6,408 nucleotides of DNA, from contig JAVEDG010000358.1 in NCBI GenBank assembly GCA_030841245.1, positions 1 through 6,408 of the forward strand. Reading direction: 5' to 3'. The DNA comes from Actinomycetota bacterium. Its GTDB lineage: Bacteria > Actinomycetota > Actinomycetes > JACCUZ01. The translations under genes were made by a program, and so were the position numbers. The notes under the pieces were generated by a model. That model was not told the DNA's origin. It did no database searches and was given only the letters and a program-made list of their open reading frames with translations. This document shows, piece after piece, positions 1 to 5,449 of the stretch. The stretch's first letter is position 1. The number at the start of each line of letters is the position of its first letter.

Positions 1-150
1 GCTCACTAACACCCCAGCGGTGGCGGGGTCGCGCACGAGCGGGAACGACGCGAACTCCGGCAGATCGATGCCGCGCTGGAAAAGCAGGTCGGTCTCAAGA
101 CCTCCGTCGGTGACCCAGCCGGTGACGGCTTCTCGCTCAGACCAATCCAC
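1..150 (-). CDS. Homocysteine S-methyltransferase family protein, N-terminal fragment (runs off left edge)
   Basis: Fifty codons are open from a GTG at 148-150 to base 1, so only the N-terminus is present. Residues 13-24 read VTDGGLETDLLF, followed by QRGIDLPEFASFPL. This matches the opening strand and loop of the homocysteine S-methyltransferase (Pfam S-methyl_trans) barrel, where TDGGLET-like and LPEFA-FPL stretches are typical. Family members transfer a methyl group from a donor such as S-methylmethionine or a betaine to homocysteine or a related thiol, in the cytoplasm, using a zinc-binding Cys set near the C-terminus. Those cysteines lie outside the window, so activity cannot be judged. 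The start is chosen because GAGGGG (156-161) lies 5 nt upstream and the family motif follows after 12 residues. The frame stays open upstream with further GTGs at 189 and 210, but these lack as good a ribosome site. It follows the epoxide hydrolase on the same strand after 207 bp. Confidence 0.78.
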   Translation of the reverse strand, partial: MDWSEREAVTGWVTDGGLETDLLFQRGIDLPEFASFPLVRDPATAGVLVS

Positions 151-155
151 GGTTT

Positions 156-161
156 CCCCTC
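156..161 (-). promoter_or_regulatory. Ribosome binding site deciding the methyltransferase start
   Basis: On the minus strand GAGGGG sits 5 nt before the GTG at 150. It picks this start over the in-frame GTGs further upstream (189, 210). Confidence 0.6.
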
Positions 162-213
162 GCGCGTCTAGTGCGATCCGCCGATGCACGTTAACGGACA
201 GTAGCGTCACTCG

Positions 214-237
214 GGAGCTGGCACTACACGACGGTTG
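214..237 (+). repeat. Intergenic repeat, copy 1 (blocks A and B)
   Basis: Block A GGAGCTGGCACTA (214-226) is followed after 2 nt by block B CGACGGTTG (229-237). Both blocks recur in the same order and orientation at 1781-1816. On the minus strand this copy ends 64 nt before the methyltransferase start, so it could be a promoter-proximal operator. The function is unknown. Confidence 0.5.
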
Positions 238-357
238 GGATCGAGGTCACCGGCGCCCGGATCCACGGCCCGGCATCACTGGGCGGGTGTCGCCTTCGAG
301 CAGCCGGCCAAGCGCGCTAATAGCTGGCTCTCTCGCTCCTACCTCCGTAGAGCCCGT

Positions 358-1491
358 TTACCGCAGGCTGCGGAAGAACGCCGTGATGTCGTCACCCAGC
401 AACTGGGGCTCCTCATGTGCGGCGAAGTGTCCGCCTCGCGGCATGCGGATGTAGCGGGTGAGGTTGTAGGTCCGCTCGGCCCAGCTGCGCGGTGGCTGGC
501 TGAGGTCTCTGGGGAAGACGGCCAACGCCGTCGGCACCGTCACCGCCTCAACGGTTTGCCGCATCCCATGGGCGTACTCGTAGTAGGGCCGAAACGACGT
601 CGAGATGCTGTTCGTGAACCAGTACAACGACGCCTGGGTGAGCACAAAGTCGTCGCTGAACCGCCGGGACAGCACACCATCGGAGTCGGTCCAGGCGCGA
701 TACTTCTCGACCAGCCATCCGAGCAGGCCCGCCGGGGAGTCCGACAGCCCGTAGCTCAACGTGACCGGCCGCGTCATCTGCTGGTGCTCGTACGCACCGT
801 CCTGCGCGAACCACGTCGCCACCGCATCCAGGTACGTCTGCTCGTCGGAGGTCACACTGGCCGGGTCGACCTCGACCGGGTCGGCGACCGCCAGCAGGTG
901 AATGCCGACCACGGCCTCCGGGTAGGCCTGGCCCAGCATCGTCGTCACACCGGCGCCGAGGTCGCCGCCGTGCGCGGCGTACCGGTCAAAACCGAGCTCC
1001 TCGGTCACGAGGCGATGCCATATCTCATGGGTCCGCGTGCGTGGGGGCAGCGACGGCCGCTGGGGGGAGAACCCGAATCCGGGCAGCGACGGGACGATTA
1101 CGGTGAACGCGTCCTCAGCCCGGCCACCGTGCCGGCTCGGCTCGGCCAGCCTCTCAGCGAGCTCGACAACTTCGAGGAACGTGCTTGGCCAGCCGTGCGT
1201 GATGACCAATGGCAAGGCGTCCGGATGCTCCCCGTCGAACCGCAGGAAATGGACCTCAGTGCCGTCGATGTCGGCGACCTGGTGCGGCAGGGCATTGATG
1301 GCAGTCTCCTGCGCACGCCAGTCGTAGTCCAAGGCCCAGTACTGAACGAGCCGCTGGAGCTCCGTTATGTCAGTGCCCGCCTCCCAACTGGTCGACGGCC
1401 AGGCGACCGGCCACCTGGTACCTCGCAACCGGGACCGCAAGTCTTCGACATCCGCATCCGGCACAGCCACCTTGAACCCGCGCTTCGCCAC
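358..1491 (-). CDS. Epoxide hydrolase, EHN-domain alpha/beta-hydrolase
   Basis: This 377-residue protein is a complete microsomal-type epoxide hydrolase, which adds water to an epoxide to give a vicinal diol through a covalent ester intermediate. Residues about 4-110 fit the EHN lid domain (FKVAVPDADVEDLRSRL, then TRWP and YWALDYDWR). The alpha/beta-hydrolase core follows: HGWP oxyanion-hole motif at 99-102, nucleophile Asp177 in HGGDLGAG, probable acid Asp329 in FPRDL, and base His355 in GGHFAAHE. Tyrosines in RPYYEY (301-306) are candidates for the epoxide-activating pair. There is no signal peptide or membrane anchor, so it is probably cytosolic, unlike the anchored mammalian enzyme. The GTG start is firm: GAGGGAG (1498-1504) lies 6 nt upstream and an in-frame TGA at 1510-1512 leaves no earlier start. 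Related enzymes include juvenile-hormone and limonene-type or xenobiotic epoxide hydrolases; the substrate cannot be read from sequence. It is divergent from the cyclase gene. Confidence 0.93.
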   Translation of the reverse strand: MAKRGFKVAVPDADVEDLRSRLRGTRWPVAWPSTSWEAGTDITELQRLVQYWALDYDWRAQETAINALPHQVADIDGTEVHFLRFDGEHPDALPLVITHGWPSTFLEVVELAERLAEPSRHGGRAEDAFTVIVPSLPGFGFSPQRPSLPPRTRTHEIWHRLVTEELGFDRYAAHGGDLGAGVTTMLGQAYPEAVVGIHLLAVADPVEVDPASVTSDEQTYLDAVATWFAQDGAYEHQQMTRPVTLSYGLSDSPAGLLGWLVEKYRAWTDSDGVLSRRFSDDFVLTQASLYWFTNSISTSFRPYYEYAHGMRQTVEAVTVPTALAVFPRDLSQPPRSWAERTYNLTRYIRMPRGGHFAAHEEPQLLGDDITAFFRSLR

Positions 1492-1497
1492 GACGGT

Positions 1498-1504
1498 CTC
1501 CCTC
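1498..1504 (-). promoter_or_regulatory. Ribosome binding site of the epoxide hydrolase
   Basis: GAGGGAG on the minus strand lies 6 nt before the GTG start. The in-frame TGA at 1510-1512 confirms this is the only possible start. Confidence 0.7.
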
Positions 1505-1576
1505 GCTCGTCAGATGAGCCAACCAGAAACGGAGAGCCACGACACCGCCAGCTCCGGCAGCCGCCGAGACGCACCC

Positions 1577-1591
1577 GTGAGACAGCCTCAC
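1577..1591. repeat. Inverted repeat GTGAG-N5-CTCAC upstream of the epoxide hydrolase
   Basis: Perfect 5-bp arms flank ACAGC, 86 bp before the hydrolase start. The size and position fit a dimeric-repressor operator, but arms this short can arise by chance. Confidence 0.3.
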
Positions 1592-1780
1592 AAGAAGCCC
1601 TGGGCTGAAGTACCGCTCGAGGCCGACTAAGGGTTCCGACCCTGGGACGCCCCCAATAGGGCTTCCGCTCATCGGCATGAGCGTGGGTTCATCACATCAA
1701 TGCGGGAAGGTGCTGGGCCGACCCGCGGACGGTCCGGCTGAGGCATCCGCCGGTGCTAGCGGGGCGATGGGGGTCGCTGC

Positions 1781-1816
1781 GGAGCTGGCACTATCGATCG
1801 GTTCTGCCGACGGTTG
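1781..1816 (+). repeat. Intergenic repeat, copy 2 (blocks A and B)
   Basis: Block A GGAGCTGGCACTA (1781-1793) and block B CGACGGTTG (1808-1816) match copy 1 exactly, but are separated by 14 nt instead of 2. The segment 1784-1800 also matches copy 3 (5289-5305) at 16 of 17 bases. It lies 290 bp upstream of the epoxide hydrolase start. Confidence 0.5.
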
Positions 1817-1833
1817 ATCCCCAGCGGTCTGCA

Positions 1834-1860
1834 CGCCGGGGCGGGCGCCGCGCCCCGGCG
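1834..1860. repeat. Perfect 10-bp GC hairpin in the divergent intergenic region
   Basis: CGCCGGGGCG (1834-1843) and CGCCCCGGCG (1851-1860) are exact inverted copies around the 7-nt loop GGCGCCG. There is no T tract. It lies about 350 bp upstream of the cyclase start, so it may be an operator, a leader structure or a factor-independent actinobacterial-type terminator for an unrecognised transcript. Confidence 0.5.
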
Positions 1861-2170
1861 GGGGCTTCGGGAGTGAAGCAACGGGGGACCGATGAGTCCT
1901 CGTGCCGCTCGCGCGCACGCTCGTGTAGAAGACCCGCGCCGGGTTCGAGGCGATGAACGAGGCGCTGCGCGTGCGCGCGGAGAAGGCCGCCGCCCGAGGT
2001 GCGAAAGGGGACCGTGTCGTAGCCACCTCAACGCCGCCTGCCACGCGAGCGATACCGCCAGCACTCGGGCGTGCGGCGGCGGCCACGGCAGCCTGTCTGA
2101 CCTGCGGGCCTTCCCTGCCTGCCAGCTCCCAACGCGGCCCGCGTCCTCTTGGTTGCCGCTACTCTGGCGG

Positions 2171-2193
2171 CTCCCAGGCCGGGGGGGCCGGAG
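2171..2193 (+). promoter_or_regulatory. Possible leader stem-loop just before the cyclase ribosome site
   Basis: CTCC and GGCC (2171-2174, 2177-2180) can pair with GGCC and GGAG (2186-2189, 2190-2193) around a GGGGG loop with a 2-nt bulge. The stem ends 7 nt before the AGGGAGG ribosome site. In G-rich sequence this may be coincidental. Confidence 0.25.
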
Positions 2194-2200
2194 AGCGCCG

Positions 2201-2207
2201 AGGGAGG
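2201..2207 (+). promoter_or_regulatory. Ribosome binding site deciding the cyclase start
   Basis: AGGGAGG is followed after CTGCG by the GTG at 2213. This is a near-ideal Shine-Dalgarno with 5-nt spacing. It places the start 9 residues before the first conserved strand of the cyclase domain and argues against the frame's first ATG at 1892. Confidence 0.75.
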
Positions 2208-2212
2208 CTGCG

Positions 2213-4963
2213 GTGAGAAGCGGGCTCGATCGTCGGCTCGTCGCCGTGGTGTTCACCGACATGGTCGGCTACACCGCCCTCGTCCAGTCCGACGAGCGCG
2301 TCGGTGTCGACAAGCGGGACCGCTACTGGCGGGCGCTGGAGCGCCAGCACACGGTCTTCGGCGGCACGATCGTCCAACGGCTCGGCGACGGCAGCATGAG
2401 CATGTTTCCGAGTGCGCTCGCCGCGGCGAGCGCCGGGGTCGAGATCCAGCGCGAACTCCTCGCGCAGAAGATCTCGGTGCGCATCGGGATCCACATCGGT
2501 GAGGTGATCGTCGAACCCGAAAGGCTCACCGGTGCGGCGGTTAACATCGCCGCGCGGATCGAGTCGTTCGCCGTACCGGGCGGGGTCATCCTGTCGGACT
2601 CCGCTCACGACCAGGTCGCGGGCCGCAGCGACCTCGCGGTCGTGGACCTCGGCAGGTTCAAGCTCAAGGGCGTCGGACGCCCCTTCGAGCTGTACGCCGT
2701 GTCGGCCGACGGCGTGGTGGTGCCTGATCCGCGTGAGCTCGCAGGCAAGGGCGAGCGGCTCTTAGGCCTGCCAGACAACCTGCCCACGCCGTCCGCACCC
2801 TTGCTGGGTCGGGCTCGAGATCTCGATGCACTCGTCGAGCTGGCCAGGGCGCATCGCGTCGTCACCATCACGGGGCCGGGCGGTGTCGGGAAGACGAGCA
2901 TCGTCACCGAGCTCGGCCGACGGCTCGCACCAGAGTTCGCGGCGGGGGTCGCCTTCGTGGCCCTGGCCGACGTCACGGAGCCGGACGACTTCATCCCCGC
3001 GCTCGCTGAGGCACTGGACGTGAAGGAGGCCGAGGAGCGCACCCTCGGCGACGGCCTGGCCGCCCTGATCGGCGACGGCGAATCTCTCCTCCTGCTGGAC
3101 AACCTGGAGCAGATCGTGTCGGCGGCCCCGGAGGTCGCCTGGCTGATCGACCGCTGTCCAGGGATGCGTATCGTGACGACGAGCCGGGCGCCGTTGCGCA
3201 TCGGGGCCGAGCGGGAGTACGCACTGGCGCCGCTGACCGTGCCCGAGTCAGCCGACGCACACGCCACGGAGTCGCTCCTGGAGTATTCCGCCATCGCCCT
3301 GTTCGTCGAGCGGGCCACGGCCGCCAAAGGCTCGTTCGAGCTCACCCCCGACAACGCCGCTGCCGTGACAGCGGTCTGCCGGCGCCTTGACGGTCTGCCG
3401 CTGGCCCTGGAGCTCGCGGCCGCGCGCCTGAGGCTGCTGTCCGCAGAACTGCTTCTCGATCGGCTGGGCCGCGCCCTCGACGTGCTCACGACGGGCAATC
3501 GCGACCAGCCATTCCGGCACCGGACACTGCGCGCCACCATCGGCTGGAGCCACTCCCTGCTGAGCGAGCCCGAGCAACGGCTCTTCCGGCGGATGGCCGT
3601 CTTCACCGGAGGGTGCGCCTATGCGGACCTCGCCGCCGTGTGCTCGGACTCCGCCTCGAACATCCTCGATGAGCTCGAGTCCCTCGTAGACAACGCGCTG
3701 GTCACCGTCGACGGTCCCGGCGATCGCGTGCGGATGCTCCAGACGATCGAGGAGTACGCCCGTGAGCGTCTCGAGGCCGCAGGCGAGGCCGACGAGTTCG
3801 CATTGCGGCACGCCCACCGGTACGCGGCGTGCGCGCAGCAGGTCCGGGACGGCATCGAGGGCACCGATCAGGTCCGGTCCCTCGCCCGCGGCATCGTCGA
3901 CGAGGGCAACCTCCTCGCTGCCCTGGACACGCTGCTCGCCGCGGCGCGCGCCGGGTCGGCCTCAGCGGGAGAGGCCGGGATGCAGATGGCAGGGGACCTG
4001 TTCCTCTACTGGCACCTCCGCGGAAAGAACCTCACTGCCCGGGACTACTCCACGTCGTTCCTGGCGGCCGACACGGCGGCGGCTCCGACGGCTGGCCGGG
4101 CCGGCGCCCTCGCTACGAGCGGCCTCGCAGCGTGGATCCTGGGTCACATCGACCAGGCGAACGACGAGTGGGCCGAGGCCCACAGAATCGCGGTCGAGCT
4201 CGATGCCGAGCGCGAACTGTGCGTGACTGCGTTCAGCATCGGCCTCGGTCAGATCGGTGTCGACCCCGTCGCAGGCATCCGAGCCACGAGCGCGGGCATC
4301 GAGCAAGGCCGGACCGCGGGCCTCCCTTGGGCAGAGGCCTTCTGCAGCACCATGGAGGGGATGCTGCACGCCGTCTCCGGCGACTCGGACACAGCCCGAC
4401 GCAGGTACTCGGAGGCGCTGGCGATCCAACGGCGGATCGGTGACGAGGAGGGCTCCGGCCTCTCGCTGGGCGGCCTCGCCGCACTCGCATCCAGCAGCGG
4501 AGACCTCAGCAACGCCCTCGACCTCTACCGTCAGTCGCTGACCGCGTTCGAGGCAGTCGGTGACCGAGCCGAAGAGGCCCGCATCCTCGGCGAGATGGCG
4601 TGGACGCATCTGCGGGTCCACGATCCGGCGCTGGCCCGCTGGTATTTCCTCGAGTCCGCGCAGGCCTACACGGACGTGGCGAGCGTGCGGGGGGTCGGGC
4701 TGTCACTGATCGGTCTTGCGGCCACCGAGGAATTGGAAGGCCGGCCGGGGAACGCTGTCCAGATCGCGGCCGCGGCAGAGGTCTATGCCGCTCAGGAGGG
4801 CATCGTCAACGTCTACGCCGACGAGACGCCGGGCCGCGAATTCGTCGACCGTGCGCGCGCGGCCCTGTCGGCTGACAACGACGCACGGGCGACCGAGAAG
4901 GGCCGTCGGCTCACGATCAAGGAAGCACTCGACCTCGCGAGGGCCCACCCCGCCTGGACCTGA
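2213..4963 (+). CDS. Class III adenylate/guanylate cyclase - STAND ATPase - TPR signalling protein
   Basis: The product is 916 residues from the GTG start. Residues about 8-163 form a class III nucleotide cyclase domain. Metal-binding Asp16 (VFTDMVGYT) and Asp59 (RLGDGSM) and transition-state Asn111 and Arg115 (AVNIAARIE) are present. The two substrate-selecting positions are Gln55 and Arg104 in place of the usual Lys and Asp/Thr. Residues about 196-400 are an NB-ARC/AfsR-like P-loop ATPase: PLLGR 196-200, Walker A GPGGVGKT 221-228, Walker B LLLLDNLE 292-299, TTSR 322-325 and GLPLALELAA 394-403. A winged-helix-like segment follows (about 438-510), then TPR-like helices (about 535-860) and a terminal LTIKEALDLA, as in LuxR/AfsR-type ATPases. 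No C-terminal HTH is present. It is a soluble protein resembling mycobacterial cyclase-ATPase proteins such as Rv0386, which also has Gln at the Lys site but carries a LuxR HTH. The likely role is to make cyclic nucleotide under TPR/ATPase control; cyclase activity is not certain. The 107 upstream in-frame residues are Arg-rich, Cys-containing and unlike the family, so I exclude them. Confidence 0.92.
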   Translation: MRSGLDRRLVAVVFTDMVGYTALVQSDERVGVDKRDRYWRALERQHTVFGGTIVQRLGDGSMSMFPSALAAASAGVEIQRELLAQKISVRIGIHIGEVIVEPERLTGAAVNIAARIESFAVPGGVILSDSAHDQVAGRSDLAVVDLGRFKLKGVGRPFELYAVSADGVVVPDPRELAGKGERLLGLPDNLPTPSAPLLGRARDLDALVELARAHRVVTITGPGGVGKTSIVTELGRRLAPEFAAGVAFVALADVTEPDDFIPALAEALDVKEAEERTLGDGLAALIGDGESLLLLDNLEQIVSAAPEVAWLIDRCPGMRIVTTSRAPLRIGAEREYALAPLTVPESADAHATESLLEYSAIALFVERATAAKGSFELTPDNAAAVTAVCRRLDGLPLALELAAARLRLLSAELLLDRLGRALDVLTTGNRDQPFRHRTLRATIGWSHSLLSEPEQRLFRRMAVFTGGCAYADLAAVCSDSASNILDELESLVDNALVTVDGPGDRVRMLQTIEEYARERLEAAGEADEFALRHAHRYAACAQQVRDGIEGTDQVRSLARGIVDEGNLLAALDTLLAAARAGSASAGEAGMQMAGDLFLYWHLRGKNLTARDYSTSFLAADTAAAPTAGRAGALATSGLAAWILGHIDQANDEWAEAHRIAVELDAERELCVTAFSIGLGQIGVDPVAGIRATSAGIEQGRTAGLPWAEAFCSTMEGMLHAVSGDSDTARRRYSEALAIQRRIGDEEGSGLSLGGLAALASSSGDLSNALDLYRQSLTAFEAVGDRAEEARILGEMAWTHLRVHDPALARWYFLESAQAYTDVASVRGVGLSLIGLAATEELEGRPGNAVQIAAAAEVYAAQEGIVNVYADETPGREFVDRARAALSADNDARATEKGRRLTIKEALDLARAHPAWT

Positions 4964-5223
4964 GCACACTGCCGCTGGGGGATTTCTAAGCGGCCACGAG
5001 CTGGGTCCTTCGCCAGCCGAGACTGCGCTGCTCCGGCTGCCAGGGGTGGAGCAACGAGCCATCTCAAAGAGGTACCGGACCTTCTTCACCCGGCGAACGC
5101 GGCCGGATCAGCGATGGTGCTGTCGCATCCACCAACGAGCAGTACCGCCGGCTGCTCGATCGAGCGACTCGCTCAGCGTCCAACTGAACCTTCCGGCAAT
5201 GACTGACTGGATCTCGGCGGGGG

Positions 5224-5242
5224 CTCGACACGAAGTGTCGAG
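5224..5242. terminator. Perfect stem-loop between convergent genes, possible bidirectional terminator
   Basis: CTCGACAC and GTGTCGAG are exact inverted copies around GAA. The position, between the ends of the plus-strand cyclase (4963) and the minus-strand membrane gene (5437), suits a shared terminator. No T tract follows on either side and it lies 260 bp beyond the cyclase stop. It could equally be a protein-binding palindrome. Confidence 0.35.
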
Positions 5243-5288
5243 TAGCGCCGGCCAGGTTTGTTGATCTCGAGTCGCAGATCACGTCATC

Positions 5289-5305
5289 GCTGGCACTACC
5301 GATCG
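5289..5305 (+). repeat. Intergenic repeat, copy 3
   Basis: GCTGGCACTACCGATCG matches 1784-1800 at 16 of 17 bases. It shares the GCTGGCACTA core with copy 1 (217-226) but lacks block B (CGACGGTTG). It lies just beyond the 42-codon minus-strand frame ending at 5312. Confidence 0.45.
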
Positions 5306-5311
5306 ATGCGA

Positions 5312-5440
5312 TCACCGAGTCGAGTGGTGGCTCAGTTGAGCGCCTGCCTGCCGCGACGTGGATCGGCGGTTCGGTCGACCTCGTAGTCGAACGCTGCCGT
5401 CGGGCTCCGAATGCACTTCGTAGAGCGCCAACGCCTTCAT
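5312..5440 (-). CDS. Small 42-residue reading frame overlapping the membrane-protein stop (possible truncated gene)
   Basis: An ATG at 5438-5440 overlaps the TGA of the membrane-protein gene as ATGA, the usual layout for translational coupling. GGAAG lies 4 nt upstream, identical to the site before the membrane gene itself. The product starts MKALALYEVHSEPDGSVRL and becomes Arg-rich, ending ...LSHHSTR. The opening MKALxLxE resembles the N-terminus of quinone-reductase or zinc-alcohol-dehydrogenase type MDR proteins, but 42 residues are far too few for that family. An adjacent frame continues with a protein-like FDYEVDRTADPRRG, which would fit a frameshifted remnant. I do not recognise it firmly; it could be a real small protein, a decayed gene or a chance frame. 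Confidence 0.3.
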   Translation of the reverse strand: MKALALYEVHSEPDGSVRLRGRPNRRSTSRQAGAQLSHHSTR

Positions 5441-5449
5441 CGGTCTTCC
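5437..5449. repeat. 13-nt direct repeat at the end of the membrane-protein gene
   Basis: This second copy of TCATCGGTCTTCC encodes, on the minus strand, the last residues EDR and the stop codon. It also supplies GGAAG plus ATG for the 42-codon frame that begins inside it. Confidence 0.5.

Larger units (their letters stand above)
151..357. other. Intergenic gap between epoxide hydrolase and methyltransferase genes
   Basis: This 207-bp stretch has no credible gene. It holds copy 1 of the intergenic repeat (214-237). On the minus strand there is a weak -10-like TACTGT (198-203) about 50 nt upstream of the methyltransferase start, but no convincing -35 box. No strong terminator follows the hydrolase stop; the 13-nt palindrome CCGCAGGCTGCGG (361-373) lies inside its last codons. 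Confidence 0.5.
1492..2212. other. Long divergent intergenic region (721 bp), no convincing gene
   Basis: The region separates the minus-strand hydrolase from the plus-strand cyclase and should hold both promoters, though I see no clear -35/-10 pair for either. It contains an inverted repeat at 1577-1591, a small AGGGT-TCCG-ACCCT hairpin (1630-1643), repeat copy 2 (1781-1816) and a perfect 10-bp hairpin (1834-1860). Several overlapping frames are open because of GC content. One, from an ATG at 1953, begins MNEALRVRAEKAAARGAKGD and is preceded by a protein-like KTRAGFEA after a TAG at 1926-1928. It could be a gene remnant, but I do not recognise it. Confidence 0.5.
4964..5436. other. Intergenic region between convergent genes
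   Basis: Apart from the 42-codon minus-strand frame at its right end, no gene is convincing. It contains the 12-bp palindrome GCTCGATCGAGC (5154-5165), overlapped by GAGCGA-C-TCGCTC (5162-5174), a perfect 8-bp hairpin (5224-5242), and repeat copy 3 (5289-5305). Short protein-like stretches occur in different plus frames, for example TNEQYRRLLDRATRSASN ending near 5187. None has a plausible start plus ribosome site, and they may be remnants of decayed genes. Confidence 0.45.

Noticed and set aside
219..237. TGGCAC in the repeats as a sigma-54 -24 element
   Set aside because: The matching TTGC -12 element is missing at the required spacing in all copies, and sigma-54 is not expected in actinobacteria.
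235..1608. Plus-strand open frame of 457 codons across the epoxide hydrolase gene
   Set aside because: It is antisense to a gene with full catalytic motifs, is Arg/Pro-rich with no recognisable domain, and is open because of GC bias.
1370..1678. Minus-strand 102-codon frame overlapping the epoxide hydrolase start
   Set aside because: It overlaps the well-supported hydrolase N-terminus in another frame, has no clear ribosome site and shows low-complexity Gly/Ala/Arg sequence.
1938..1952. GGGTTCGAGGC as a tRNA T-loop
   Set aside because: No acceptor, anticodon or D arm can be formed around it.
1892..2212. N-terminal 107-residue extension of the cyclase from the first ATG
   Set aside because: It has no ribosome site, an Arg/Cys-rich composition and no family similarity, whereas GTG 2213 has AGGGAGG 5 nt upstream and begins just before the first cyclase strand.
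2605..3606. Minus-strand open frame of 333 codons inside the cyclase gene
   Set aside because: It is Ser/Arg/Ala-rich low-complexity translation antisense to conserved cyclase and ATPase motifs.
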